A stretch of DNA of 64,000 nucleotides, taken from Ruegeria spongiae (GTDB taxonomy: Bacteria; Pseudomonadota; Alphaproteobacteria; Rhodobacterales; Rhodobacteraceae). Below the pieces are notes generated by a model that saw only the letters and a program-made list of their open reading frames with translations, had not been told where the DNA came from and did no database searches. Of the stretch, positions 52,541 through 61,217 are shown one piece after another (position 1 is the first letter of the stretch; each line of letters begins with the position of its first letter). The translations under genes and the position numbers were made by a program. The DNA is taken from assembly GCF_023502395.1 (NCBI RefSeq), contig NZ_JAMFMB010000011.1:62001-126000 (forward strand). Direction: 5' to 3'.

Positions 52541-54364
52541 ATGTGTGGAATTGTCGGTGTCCTGGGCGATCACGAGGCCGCCCCCATTCTGGTCGAGGCG
52601 TTGAAACGGCTGGAATATCGCGGCTATGACAGCGCCGGGATTGCCACCGTGAACAAGGGCGCGCTGGATCGGCGGCGCGCGGTGGGCAAGCTGGTCAATC
52701 TCAGCGACCTGTTGGTGCACGAACCCCTGCCCGGCAAATCCGGCATCGGCCATACCCGCTGGGCCACCCATGGTGCGCCCACTGTCAGCAACGCCCACCC
52801 GCACCGCGCCGGGTCGGTGGCGGTGGTGCATAATGGCATCGTCGAGAATTACCGCGACTTGCGGGCGGAACTGGCTGAACACGGGATCGAGTTCCAGACC
52901 GAAACCGACACCGAAACCGTGGCCCTGCTGGCCGAACATTTCCTGCGCTCTGGCCTCGATCCGGTCGCAGCCGCCAACCGCGCCATCGACCGGCTTGAGG
53001 GGGCGTTTGCGTTGGCCTTTCTCTTCGACGGCGAAGAGGACCTGATCGTCGCGGCGCGCAAGGGCTCCCCGCTGGCCATCGGTCATGGAGACGGCGAGAT
53101 GTTCGTCGGCTCGGATGCCATCGCGCTGGCCCCGCTGACCGACAGGATCACCTATCTGGAGGAAGGCGACCGCGCCGTCCTGACCCGCACCTCGCTTGAG
53201 ATCCGCGACGCGCAAGGAGAACTGGCCAATCGCGAGATGCGCAAGATCGCCACCGACCGGACCCGCGCCGACAAGGAGGGCCACAAACACTTCATGGCCA
53301 AGGAAATCGCCGAGCAACCCACGGTGATTGCGGAGGCGATCCGCGCCTACCTGCCCTCTGGCTCGGACGAGGTTCGCCTGCCCGGTGAAGGGCTCGATTT
53401 CGGCCAGGTCGATCGGTTGACCATGGTCGCCTGCGGCACCGCCTATTTCGCCTGTCTGACCGCCAAATACTGGTTCGAACAGCTGGCCCGCATTCCGGTC
53501 GAGGTCGATATCGCCTCGGAATTCCGCTATCGCGAACCGCCGATCCCGGATCGCACCGTGGCGCTGTTCGTCAGCCAGTCTGGCGAGACCGCCGATACGC
53601 TGGCCGCGCTGCGCTATTGCGAAGGCAAGGCGGACAAGATCGTTTCGGTGGTCAATGTCCCGGAAAGCTCGATCGCGCGGGAAAGCCAGTTGGCATTGGA
53701 AATCCATGCGGGAGTCGAGATCGGCGTCGCCTCGACCAAGGCCTTTACCTGCCAGCTCAGCGTACTGCTGATGCTGGCGCTGAAGGCGGCACAGGACCGG
53801 GGCACGCTGACGCCGGAACAGATCGCCGATCACCTCTCGGCGCTGCGCGGGCTACCCGCGCTGCTCAACGCCGCACTGGATCAGGAGGACGCGATCCGCA
53901 CCGCCGCCCAAAAGCTGAGCGAGGCGCGCGACGTGCTGTTCCTGGGCCGTGGCGCAATGTATCCGCTTGCCCATGAGGGAGCACTGAAACTGAAGGAAAT
54001 CAGCTATATACACGCCGAAGCTTATGCGTCTGGCGAGTTGAAACACGGCCCCATCGCGCTGATCGACAAACATATGCCGGTTGTGGTCATGGCCCCGCGT
54101 GACGCGCTCTTCGACAAGAGCATCTCGAACATGCAGGAGGTGATGGCGCGCAAGGGCAAGGTGCTGCTGATCTCGGATGATGACGGGATCGCCGAGGCGC
54201 AGGACGGCGTCTGGTCCACCGTGCGCATGCCACACGCGCATCCCAGCCTGACGCCGATCCTCTATGCGGTGCCTGCGCAGTTGCTGGCCTATCACACGGC
54301 TGTTGCCAAGGGCACTGATGTGGACCAGCCGCGCAATCTGGCGAAATCGGTAACAGTGGAGTAA
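52541..54364 (+). CDS. glmS: Glutamine--fructose-6-phosphate aminotransferase
   Basis: A 607-residue enzyme with an N-terminal glutaminase domain whose nucleophile is Cys2 (MCGIVGVLGDH), with GHTRWATHGAPTVSNAHPH, and two SIS sugar-binding domains (ACGTAYFACLTAKYWFEQL, FVSQSGETADTLAALRYCEG; LGRGAMYPLAHEGALKLKEI). It ends in the usual PRNLAKSVTVE. It supplies glucosamine-6-phosphate for GlmU. There is no glmS riboswitch visible because glmU ends 2 bases before it. Confidence 0.97.
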   Translation: MCGIVGVLGDHEAAPILVEALKRLEYRGYDSAGIATVNKGALDRRRAVGKLVNLSDLLVHEPLPGKSGIGHTRWATHGAPTVSNAHPHRAGSVAVVHNGIVENYRDLRAELAEHGIEFQTETDTETVALLAEHFLRSGLDPVAAANRAIDRLEGAFALAFLFDGEEDLIVAARKGSPLAIGHGDGEMFVGSDAIALAPLTDRITYLEEGDRAVLTRTSLEIRDAQGELANREMRKIATDRTRADKEGHKHFMAKEIAEQPTVIAEAIRAYLPSGSDEVRLPGEGLDFGQVDRLTMVACGTAYFACLTAKYWFEQLARIPVEVDIASEFRYREPPIPDRTVALFVSQSGETADTLAALRYCEGKADKIVSVVNVPESSIARESQLALEIHAGVEIGVASTKAFTCQLSVLLMLALKAAQDRGTLTPEQIADHLSALRGLPALLNAALDQEDAIRTAAQKLSEARDVLFLGRGAMYPLAHEGALKLKEISYIHAEAYASGELKHGPIALIDKHMPVVVMAPRDALFDKSISNMQEVMARKGKVLLISDDDGIAEAQDGVWSTVRMPHAHPSLTPILYAVPAQLLAYHTAVAKGTDVDQPRNLAKSVTVE

Positions 54365-54367
54365 CCC

Positions 54368-54919
54368 ATGGGAAAGCAGTTCCCCGCTCTCGACGACGCG
54401 CATCGCACCTTCATCGAAGCGCAGCACATGTTCTTCACCGGCTCTGCCGAGCCCGAAGGGCGGGTGAATATCTCGCCCAAGGGGATGGAGTCGCTGCGGG
54501 TGATGGGGCCAAACCGCATCCTGTGGATGAACCTGACGGGCAGTGGCAACGAAACTGCCGGGCATTTGCTGGAAATCAACCGCATGACGCTGATGTGGTG
54601 TTCCTTCGAAACGCGCCCCATAATCCTGCGCGCCTATGGCACCGCCCGCACCGTGCAGCAAGGCGATGCCGGCTGGCCCGATCTGGCGCAATATTTCCCG
54701 CCCCATCGCAGTGCACGGCAGATCTTTGATGTCGAGATCGAGATGGTCCAGACCTCCTGCGGCTATACCGTGCCGCTGATGGATTTTCGCGCCGACCGCG
54801 ACACAATGCAGAAATGGGTCGACGGCAAATCCGACGAAGACATTCGCCAATACTGGGCCGACAGGAACCAGACCACCCTCGACGGCAAGCCAACCGGCGT
54901 TCCGGTCCGAGGAAGCTGA
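54368..54919 (+). CDS. Pyridoxamine 5'-phosphate oxidase-family (split-barrel flavin) protein
   Basis: A 183-residue protein of the PNPOx-like split barrel: AQHMFFTGSAEPEGRVNISP, SLRVMGPNRILWMNLTGSGN, MTLMWCSFETRPIILRAYGT and VQTSCGYTVPLMDF. These proteins bind FMN or a related flavin and have many functions; true PdxH activity is not implied. It follows glmS by 3 bases and shares one base with the next gene (TGATG at 54917-54921). Confidence 0.87.
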   Translation: MGKQFPALDDAHRTFIEAQHMFFTGSAEPEGRVNISPKGMESLRVMGPNRILWMNLTGSGNETAGHLLEINRMTLMWCSFETRPIILRAYGTARTVQQGDAGWPDLAQYFPPHRSARQIFDVEIEMVQTSCGYTVPLMDFRADRDTMQKWVDGKSDEDIRQYWADRNQTTLDGKPTGVPVRGS

Positions 54920-55596
54920 TGCTTGCACCCTATCTCGATCAGCTCAATGCCCATGTTGAACCCGGCCGCGCCGAACAGAAAGCGGCCTATCACAAACAGA
55001 GCCGCGTGGTTCTGGGTGTCCCCAACCCGGCGATCAACGATCTGACCAAGGCGTGGCGGCAGGCGCTGAACCTGCCCGAGCGGATCGAACTGGCAGACGC
55101 GCTGTGGCAGAGCGATATCTTCGAGGCCCGCATCGCCGCTGCCAAGCTGCTGACGCAGGCCCGCATCCGACCCGATGAGGCGGTCTGGGAATTGTTGTGC
55201 AACTGGGTGCCGGAATTCGACAGCTGGGCCATCGCCGATCACGCCTGCGGGGCCATCTCAAAACGGCTGGTTGCCGATCCGGCGCGTCTGGATCAGGTTG
55301 AGGGCTGGACCCGGTCCGAGCACATGTGGACCCGCCGTGCCGCGCTGGTGGCCACCCTGCCGTGGACCAAGCAGAACACCCCCAAACCGGATGATCTGGC
55401 CCGCCGTGACCGCATCCTGGGCTGGGCTGCCCTCTATGTGCCCGACCGCGACTGGTTCATCCAGAAAGCGGTGGCGTGGTGGCTGCGCGACCTGTCCAAA
55501 CACGACGCGCCACGGGTCCGCGCCTTTCTGGCCGAACATGGCGAGGCGATGAAACCCTTTGCCCGACGCGAGGCGGCAAAGTATCTCGACCGTTAA
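54919..55596 (+). CDS. DNA alkylation repair (AlkD-like HEAT-repeat) protein
   Basis: A 225-residue helical-repeat protein. ELADALWQSDIFEARIAAAK, WDLLC-like WELLCNWVPEFDSWAIADHA, HMWTRRAALVATLPWTK and WFIQKAVAWWLRDLSKHDAP match the AlkD/DUF (PF08713-type) family, whose glycosylase-type members remove alkylated bases; the Asp of EFDSWAIAD and the WTRRAA element are at the expected active-site places. The start overlaps the flavin-type gene by TGATG. The last gene of the glmU transcript. Confidence 0.85.
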   Translation: MLAPYLDQLNAHVEPGRAEQKAAYHKQSRVVLGVPNPAINDLTKAWRQALNLPERIELADALWQSDIFEARIAAAKLLTQARIRPDEAVWELLCNWVPEFDSWAIADHACGAISKRLVADPARLDQVEGWTRSEHMWTRRAALVATLPWTKQNTPKPDDLARRDRILGWAALYVPDRDWFIQKAVAWWLRDLSKHDAPRVRAFLAEHGEAMKPFARREAAKYLDR

Positions 55597-55670
55597 GCAC
55601 TCTGCAGTGGTGCGGCAAGAACCTTGCCCTTGCTGACCGGTCCAAATGCGCGCAGTCTCAGGGCCAAACC

Positions 55671-56462
55671 ATGCCCGAAACAATGGATTGCCCACCCATT
55701 CCACACGAAAACAAAGACCGCATCCGCGCCTTGTTGAAAAGCATCGAGACCGGCGATCCCGAGCCTATCTCGGTGGTGAACGAAGCCAGGTACATCCAGC
55801 ACAACCCGCAAACCCATGAAGGCAGCGAAGGGCTTGCGGCGTTGTTCAAACGGTTGTCGAAAACCTCGCCGCGCGTCAATATCGTGCGGGCCTTTGAGGA
55901 TGGCGATTTCGTCTTTGCCCATACCGAGTACGATTTCGCCACCCGGCGGATCGGGTTCGAACTGTTCCGGTTCGAGGACGGCCAGGCCGTGGAACATTGG
56001 GACAACATTCAGCCCCGGCTGGGTCCCAACCCGTCCGGGCGCAGCATGGTGGACGGCCCGACCGAGGCCAGCGACCCTGCGCTGACCGAGGCCAACCGCA
56101 GCCTTGCCCGCAACTTTGTCGAAACCGTGCTGATCGGGGCCAGGCTTGACCGGATTGCCGAGTTCATCGCCGAACAGGGCTATATCGAACACAATCCCCG
56201 GCTCACCGATGGCCGCGCGGCACTGATATCCGCGCTCGTGCAGTCAGAGAACGGTCACCGCGTGATTGATTACCACCATCTGCACCGGGTTGTGGCCGAG
56301 GGAAATTTCGTGCTCTGCGTCAGCGAAGGGGACCATGCCGGCCAGCATTGCGCCTTTTTCGACCTGTTCCGGGTCGCCGACGGCAGGCTTGTCGAACACT
56401 GGGACACCACCGAAAAGATCGCGCCCCGATCGGAGTGGAAGAACAACAACGGCAAGTTCTGA
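55671..56462 (+). CDS. Tandem SnoaL-like (NTF2-fold) protein
   Basis: A 263-residue protein formed by two similar halves. Half 1 has YIQHNPQTHEGSEGLAALF and FELFRFEDGQAVEHWDNIQ; half 2 has YIEHNPRLTDGRAALISAL and FDLFRVADGRLVEHWDTTE. Each half is a SnoaL-like domain of about 120 residues, normally a dimer in this fold, so the gene may be an internal duplication that makes a pseudo-dimer. The function of such proteins (hydrolase, cyclase or binding) is not predictable. The gap upstream is 74 bases. Confidence 0.85.
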   Translation: MPETMDCPPIPHENKDRIRALLKSIETGDPEPISVVNEARYIQHNPQTHEGSEGLAALFKRLSKTSPRVNIVRAFEDGDFVFAHTEYDFATRRIGFELFRFEDGQAVEHWDNIQPRLGPNPSGRSMVDGPTEASDPALTEANRSLARNFVETVLIGARLDRIAEFIAEQGYIEHNPRLTDGRAALISALVQSENGHRVIDYHHLHRVVAEGNFVLCVSEGDHAGQHCAFFDLFRVADGRLVEHWDTTEKIAPRSEWKNNNGKF

Positions 56463-56509
56463 GGCCCTGTGACAGCGGACCCCCGACGCACCGTTTCAAA
56501 GCGGTTACA

Positions 56510-56944
56510 TCAATTGGTGTAAACGTCCAGTTCGACCAATTGGTCGATCGGTGCCAATAGCGCCCGCATCGCCTCCAGTGACAACCGGCTGCCTGCGGTT
56601 TCCTCGCCCTCAATCGGGATCAGCGTCACAAAGGCCGAGGCCCCGGTTTTGCGCACCACCACCCGGCCCGAGCGTTCGAGGCTGACCAGAGGCGTCTCGA
56701 GCCAGACACCGGGTTTCGCGACATCGCCCAGCCCGGCAATCGTCTGCTTGGCCCCGGTCCAGCCCGGATCGAACTGTTCGGTCGCAACAACCTCCTCGAC
56801 CTCATCAGCAGAGTCCGCCTCAGGCGTTTCCCCGCCGTCGGACGCGGAAGGGGTCGAGGGGCCGCTGAACAGACCATCGGTGGTGTCACGGATCTGCGCG
56901 CATCCGGCGATCAGGATCAGAGCGGTCAAAGCAAGGTATCTCAT
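56510..56944 (-). CDS. Small lipoprotein
   Basis: A 144-residue lipoprotein with a clear signal (YLALTALILIAGCAQIRDTT; Cys15), an acidic linker (GGETPEADSADEVEEVVATE) and a C-terminal part with VWLETPLVSLERSGRVVVRK and LIPIEGEETAGSRLSLEAMR. No named family recognised; similar short lipoproteins next to moaA are familiar in Rhodobacterales. It is divergent from moaA with 91 bases between starts. Confidence 0.8.
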   Translation of the reverse strand: MRYLALTALILIAGCAQIRDTTDGLFSGPSTPSASDGGETPEADSADEVEEVVATEQFDPGWTGAKQTIAGLGDVAKPGVWLETPLVSLERSGRVVVRKTGASAFVTLIPIEGEETAGSRLSLEAMRALLAPIDQLVELDVYTN

Positions 56945-57035
56945 GCCGGAACCCTAGCCAGAGACGACCGGCCATGCCAGACCCAATCCATGATGCCTCT
57001 TGCCGCAGGCAGGGTCGCGCTTTACGTATAGCGCC

Positions 57036-58043
57036 ATGACAGCACCTCTGATTGATCCCTTTGCCCGCGCCATCACCTATCTTCGCGTTTCGGTGACCGA
57101 CCGCTGCGATTTCCGCTGCGTCTATTGCATGTCCGAGAACATGACCTTTCTGCCCAAGAAAGAGCTGCTGACGCTGGAAGAGCTGGATCGCATGTGCTCC
57201 ACCTTTGTGGGGCTCGGCGTGCGCAAACTGCGCATCACCGGGGGCGAGCCGCTGGTGCGGCGCGACATCATGACCTTCTTCAACGGCATGACCCGGCATC
57301 TGGAAAGCGGCGCTTTGGATGAATTGACGCTCACCACCAACGGCTCGCAATTGGAACGGTTCGCCGATCAGCTTTATGCGGCGGGCGTGCGGCGGGTGAA
57401 TGTTTCGCTCGACACGCTGGACGAGACCAAGTTTGCCGACATCACCCGCTGGGGCCGCCTGAAACAGGTGCTGCGCGGAATTGACGCGGCACAGAAGGCA
57501 GGGCTGCGGATCAAGATCAACGCGGTGGCCTTGAAAGGCTTCAACGAAGAAGAACTGCCTACGATCACGCAATGGTGCGCCGAGCGCGACATGGACCTGA
57601 CCTGGATCGAGGTCATGCCGATGGGCGATATCGGCAACGAGGATCGGCTGGGCCAATACTGGTCGCTCAAGGATGTGCGTGCCGAGTATGAAAACCACTA
57701 TGCGGTCAGCGATCTGGCCGAACGCTCTGGCGGTCCGGCCCGGTATGTGCGGCTGGAGGAGACCCGGCAAAAGATCGGCTTCATCACGCCGCTCAGCCAT
57801 AATTTCTGCGAAAGCTGCAACCGGGTGCGCCTGACCTGCACCGGCGAGCTTTACATGTGCCTCGGGCAGGAGGATATGGCTGATCTGCGCCAGCCTCTGC
57901 GCGATCACCCCAACACCGAAGCCCCCCTGCAGGACGCCATCCGCGCCGCCATCAGCCACAAGCCCAAAGGTCATGATTTCGACTATTCCCGGCAAACGCT
58001 CGATGGCCAGATGCCCCGCCACATGAGTCATACGGGCGGCTGA
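57036..58043 (+). CDS. moaA: GTP 3',8-cyclase (MoaA), molybdenum cofactor synthesis
   Basis: A 335-residue radical-SAM enzyme. The N-terminal cluster motif CDFRCVYC and [16 protein letters not shown] are intact, as is the C-terminal cluster region [20 protein letters not shown]; however, the terminal GG tail is present (HTGG). It converts GTP to the first cofactor precursor. A start at 57036 gives [20 protein letters not shown], typical of the family. It is followed after 1 base by the Kdo transferase gene. Confidence 0.96.
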   Translation: MTAPLIDPFARAITYLRVSVTDRCDFRCVYCMSENMTFLPKKELLTLEELDRMCSTFVGLGVRKLRITGGEPLVRRDIMTFFNGMTRHLESGALDELTLTTNGSQLERFADQLYAAGVRRVNVSLDTLDETKFADITRWGRLKQVLRGIDAAQKAGLRIKINAVALKGFNEEELPTITQWCAERDMDLTWIEVMPMGDIGNEDRLGQYWSLKDVRAEYENHYAVSDLAERSGGPARYVRLEETRQKIGFITPLSHNFCESCNRVRLTCTGELYMCLGQEDMADLRQPLRDHPNTEAPLQDAIRAAISHKPKGHDFDYSRQTLDGQMPRHMSHTGG

Positions 58044-58044
58044 T

Positions 58045-59361
58045 ATGTCCCACGAGGGCGTCACCCCGACGCTGCTTTACCGGGTATACGCAACCGTCAC
58101 TGGTGCGCTTGGTCCACTGGCCTGGCGTAGCGTACACCGCAAGCTCGACGCGGCAGGCGTTGCGCCCGAACGGCAACGAGAGCGGTTGGGCCATGCCACG
58201 CTGCCCTGCCCCGATGGCCAGTTGATCTGGTTTCACGCGGCCAGCGTGGGCGAAAGCCTGTCGGTGCTCACGCTGATCACCCGCATGGGCGCGGTGCTGC
58301 CCGAGGCGGAATTCCTGATCACCTCGGGCACGCCCACCTCAGCCGAACTGGTTGCCAAACGTCTGCCGCCGCGCACCCGGCACCAGTTCGTGCCGCTCGA
58401 TACCGGCACGGCGGTCACGCGCTTTTATGATCACTGGCGGCCACAGGCGGGCATTTTCGTCGAAAGCGAGCTTTGGCCCCGCATGCTGGTCGAGGCCGAC
58501 CGGCGCGGCATCAAGCTGGCCCTGCTCAACGCCCGCCTCTCGCAGAAATCGGTGCAGGGCTGGCAGAGGTTTCCCGACACGGCGCGGTATATCCTCGACC
58601 GGTTCACCCTGTTTCTGACCCAGAACCGGCAGACCGCCGACAATCTGATTGCCATGGGCGCCGATCCGAACCGGGTCCGCCCCGGCAGCAATCTCAAGGC
58701 AACCTCGGCCCCGCTGCCGGTGGATGAGGCGACACGCGATACCTTGTCCAAAGCGATCGGTGATCGTCCGGTCTGGGTCGCAAGTTCGACCCACAAAGGC
58801 GAAGAGGAAACGGTGCTGCAGGCGCACCGGACCCTGCTCAACACCCATCCCGACCTGCTCTTGCTGCTGGTCCCCCGCCACCCCGAACGCGGCGACGTGG
58901 TTCAGGGTCTGGTGAACGCCGCCGGCCTGACCTGCGCCCGCCGCACCTCGCAGAACCCGATCACAGCACAAACCCGTGTCTACATGGCCGACACACTGGG
59001 CGAGACCGGCACCTGGTACGCGTTGTGCAAACTGGTCTTTCTCGGCGGCTCACTGCTGGAAATCGGCGGCCATAACCCGTTCGAACCCGCGCAGGCGGGG
59101 GCTGCGGTGATCACCGGGCCGGGGTATTACAACTTCGCCGAAACCTATGCCCAAATGAAGCTCGATGGCGGCGCGCGCGAGATCCACGATGCCGACAGCC
59201 TCGCCCGCGCCGTTGCCGACTGGCTGGAGAACCCGGCGCAATTCGACCGCGCCCGGCAGGCTGCCTCGGCCTATGTGGCGAGCCAGCAAAACGCGCTGCT
59301 GGCGGTTATCGACAGTCTGTGCCAGGAACTTGACCTGACCAGACCCGCCGCAACCGGCTGA
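58045..59361 (+). CDS. waaA: 3-deoxy-D-manno-octulosonic acid transferase
   Basis: A 438-residue glycosyltransferase that adds Kdo to lipid A. The N-terminal region has WFHAASVGESLSVLTLITRM and ITSGTPTSAELVAKRL; the C-terminal half has VWVASSTHKGEEETVLQAHR, LVPRHPERGDVVQGLV and FLGGSLLEIGGHNPFEPAQA, with PSLVE-type EIGGHNPFEP. Length is normal. The membrane-associated N-terminus is short. It shares a transcript with moaA by proximity only; there is no metabolic link. Confidence 0.92.
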   Translation: MSHEGVTPTLLYRVYATVTGALGPLAWRSVHRKLDAAGVAPERQRERLGHATLPCPDGQLIWFHAASVGESLSVLTLITRMGAVLPEAEFLITSGTPTSAELVAKRLPPRTRHQFVPLDTGTAVTRFYDHWRPQAGIFVESELWPRMLVEADRRGIKLALLNARLSQKSVQGWQRFPDTARYILDRFTLFLTQNRQTADNLIAMGADPNRVRPGSNLKATSAPLPVDEATRDTLSKAIGDRPVWVASSTHKGEEETVLQAHRTLLNTHPDLLLLLVPRHPERGDVVQGLVNAAGLTCARRTSQNPITAQTRVYMADTLGETGTWYALCKLVFLGGSLLEIGGHNPFEPAQAGAAVITGPGYYNFAETYAQMKLDGGAREIHDADSLARAVADWLENPAQFDRARQAASAYVASQQNALLAVIDSLCQELDLTRPAATG

Positions 59362-59402
59362 GCCCCTTTCCCAATCCGAACCAACAATTCAGGCCTCTCG
59401 AT

Positions 59403-59858
59403 ATGCAAGACCTCATCCTCAGCCTCGCAGAATATCCCGATCCCTTCTGGAAACGGTTCAAAGTCACCGAGGACGACCTGGACGGCTTTCACCATGTCAA
59501 CAACGCGGTCTACCTGAAATGGCTCGATGCCACGGTCTGGGAGCACACCCGTGCTGTCGGCCTGAGTGAACAGGCCTGCATCGAAATGAATCGCGGCATG
59601 GCCACCGTCCGGCACGAGATCGACTATCTGTCCTCCGCCTTTCTGGATGACGAGGTCGTCGTCTATAACTGGGTCGCCACGAATGATGGCAAACTGCGGG
59701 CCAGCCGACGCTTTCAGATTGCCCGGCTGGGGGACGGCAAAACCATCCTGCGTGCGAAGTCCGACTATGTCTGCACCAACCTGACAACCGGGCGCCCCAC
59801 CCGTATGCCGGACATATTCCGCACCGCCTATGACGTGAAGATACCCAACGAAACATAG
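59403..59858 (+). CDS. 4HBT-type acyl-CoA thioesterase
   Basis: A 151-residue hot-dog-fold thioesterase. FKVTEDDLDGFHHVNNAVYL, KWLDATVWEHTRAVG and TVRHEIDYLSSAFLDDEVVV contain the conserved Asp/His-Asn active-site region (GFHHVNN). Substrate unknown; short-chain acyl-CoA is likely by family. It ends 97 bases before the convergent M20 amidohydrolase gene, with a strong hairpin between. Confidence 0.88.
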   Translation: MQDLILSLAEYPDPFWKRFKVTEDDLDGFHHVNNAVYLKWLDATVWEHTRAVGLSEQACIEMNRGMATVRHEIDYLSSAFLDDEVVVYNWVATNDGKLRASRRFQIARLGDGKTILRAKSDYVCTNLTTGRPTRMPDIFRTAYDVKIPNET

Positions 59859-59917
59859 CGCCCGCCGCGCCCTGTTCCGCCCTTCAACTGGCCACAAATA
59901 TCCCGGGGGAGGCGCGC

Positions 59918-59950
59918 AAGGCGCGGCGGGGGCAGCGCCCCGCGCGCCTT
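59918..59950. repeat. GC-rich hairpin between convergent genes (REP-like or terminator)
   Basis: AAGGCGCG...GGGGGC-AGC-GCCCC...CGCGCCTT forms a stem of about 14 base pairs with one small mismatch. The flanking ATATCCCGGGGGAGGCGCGC is of a style I know as a recurring intergenic element in Rhodobacterales. It is well placed to terminate transcription from both sides. Confidence 0.6.
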
Positions 59951-59954
59951 CAAC

Positions 59955-61118
59955 TCACGCCGCGGGCATCCGCTGTTCGACGATCCCGGCCCACCAGCTA
60001 CACCCGGCGGGGATGGCCTCGTCGTTGAAGTTGTATTCGGGGTGATGCACCATTGCCGTGTCACCATTGCCGACGAGGATATAGGCACCGGGCCGTTCCT
60101 CCAGCATGAAGGCAAAATCCTCGCCGCCCATCACCAGCGGCGCGTCCCCGCAAGCCCCCGAGACATCGCGCGCCACGCCAGCGGCAAATTCGGTCTGCGC
60201 ATCGGAGTTCACCATCACCGGATAGCCGCGATGATAGGTCACCTCGGCGGTGCCGCCAAAGGTCGTCGCGACACCCGCGCAGATCTCCTTTATCCGCTGC
60301 TCGGCCAGATCGCGCATTTCGGTGCTCATGGTGCGCACGGTGCCTTTCAGAAAGACCTTTTGCGGGATCACGTTGAACGCATTCGAGGACGTCTCGAACG
60401 AAGTGACCGACACCACAAGCTGATCGGTGGGATCGGCGTTGCGACTGACGATGGTCTGCAGGGCCAGAATCAGTTTCGAGGCCATCACGGTGCTGTCCAC
60501 CGTGGTCTGCGGCTTGGCCGCATGGCCGCCCCTGCCCTCGAGCGTGATTTCAAACTGGTCGGTGGCGGCAAAGAACGCACCGGGGCGGATGGCAAAGCTG
60601 CCCACCGGCTGGCCCGGCCAATTGTGCATGCCATAGACCTCCTGAATGCCCCAGCGGTCCATCATGCCGTCCTCGCACATCTCGCGACCACCACCGCCGC
60701 CCTCTTCGGCGGGCTGGAAGATGATCACGGCGGTGCCGTCGAAATTGCGGGTCTCGGCCAGATATTTCGCGGCCCCCAGCAACATGGCGGTATGCCCGTC
60801 ATGGCCGCAGGCATGCATCGCGCCCGGCGTTTTCGAGGCATATTCCAGCCCCGTCGCCTCATGGATCGGCAGCGCATCCATGTCGGCGCGCAAGCCGATC
60901 ACCTTGCCCGCGCTGTCGGTTTTGCCCTTGATAACGCCAACAACACCGGTGCGACCAATGCCAGTGACAACCTCGTCACAGCCGAACGCCCGCAGCTTGT
61001 CGGCCACCAGCGCGCTGGTGCGATGGGTCTCGAACAGAATCTCGGGGTTCTCGTGAATGTCGCGCCGCCACGCGGTGATTTCATCCTGCAGTTCCGCAAA
61101 GCGGTTCTTGACTGGCAT
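59955..61118 (-). CDS. M20-family amidohydrolase (HipO/N-acyl-L-amino acid hydrolase type)
   Basis: A 387-residue metallopeptidase-like hydrolase. RRDIHENPEILFETHRTSAL, LRADMDALPIHEATGLEYAS, PGAMHACGHDGHTAMLLGAA and EEGGGGGREMCEDGMMDRW bear the metal and catalytic residues. The family removes acyl groups from amino acids or related amides. Substrate unknown. It is 99 bases downstream of the DAO-family gene and probably in the same catabolic group as the ArgE-like gene. Confidence 0.92.
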   Translation of the reverse strand: MPVKNRFAELQDEITAWRRDIHENPEILFETHRTSALVADKLRAFGCDEVVTGIGRTGVVGVIKGKTDSAGKVIGLRADMDALPIHEATGLEYASKTPGAMHACGHDGHTAMLLGAAKYLAETRNFDGTAVIIFQPAEEGGGGGREMCEDGMMDRWGIQEVYGMHNWPGQPVGSFAIRPGAFFAATDQFEITLEGRGGHAAKPQTTVDSTVMASKLILALQTIVSRNADPTDQLVVSVTSFETSSNAFNVIPQKVFLKGTVRTMSTEMRDLAEQRIKEICAGVATTFGGTAEVTYHRGYPVMVNSDAQTEFAAGVARDVSGACGDAPLVMGGEDFAFMLEERPGAYILVGNGDTAMVHHPEYNFNDEAIPAGCSWWAGIVEQRMPAA

Positions 61119-61217
61119 CTCTTGCTCCTCCGTTTGCGATCCGCAGACCGGCACTTCTTGTCCCACATACATATAGGCCCCGGCCCGCTGTTCCAGAGCG
61201 AAACGCGGCCAAAAACC

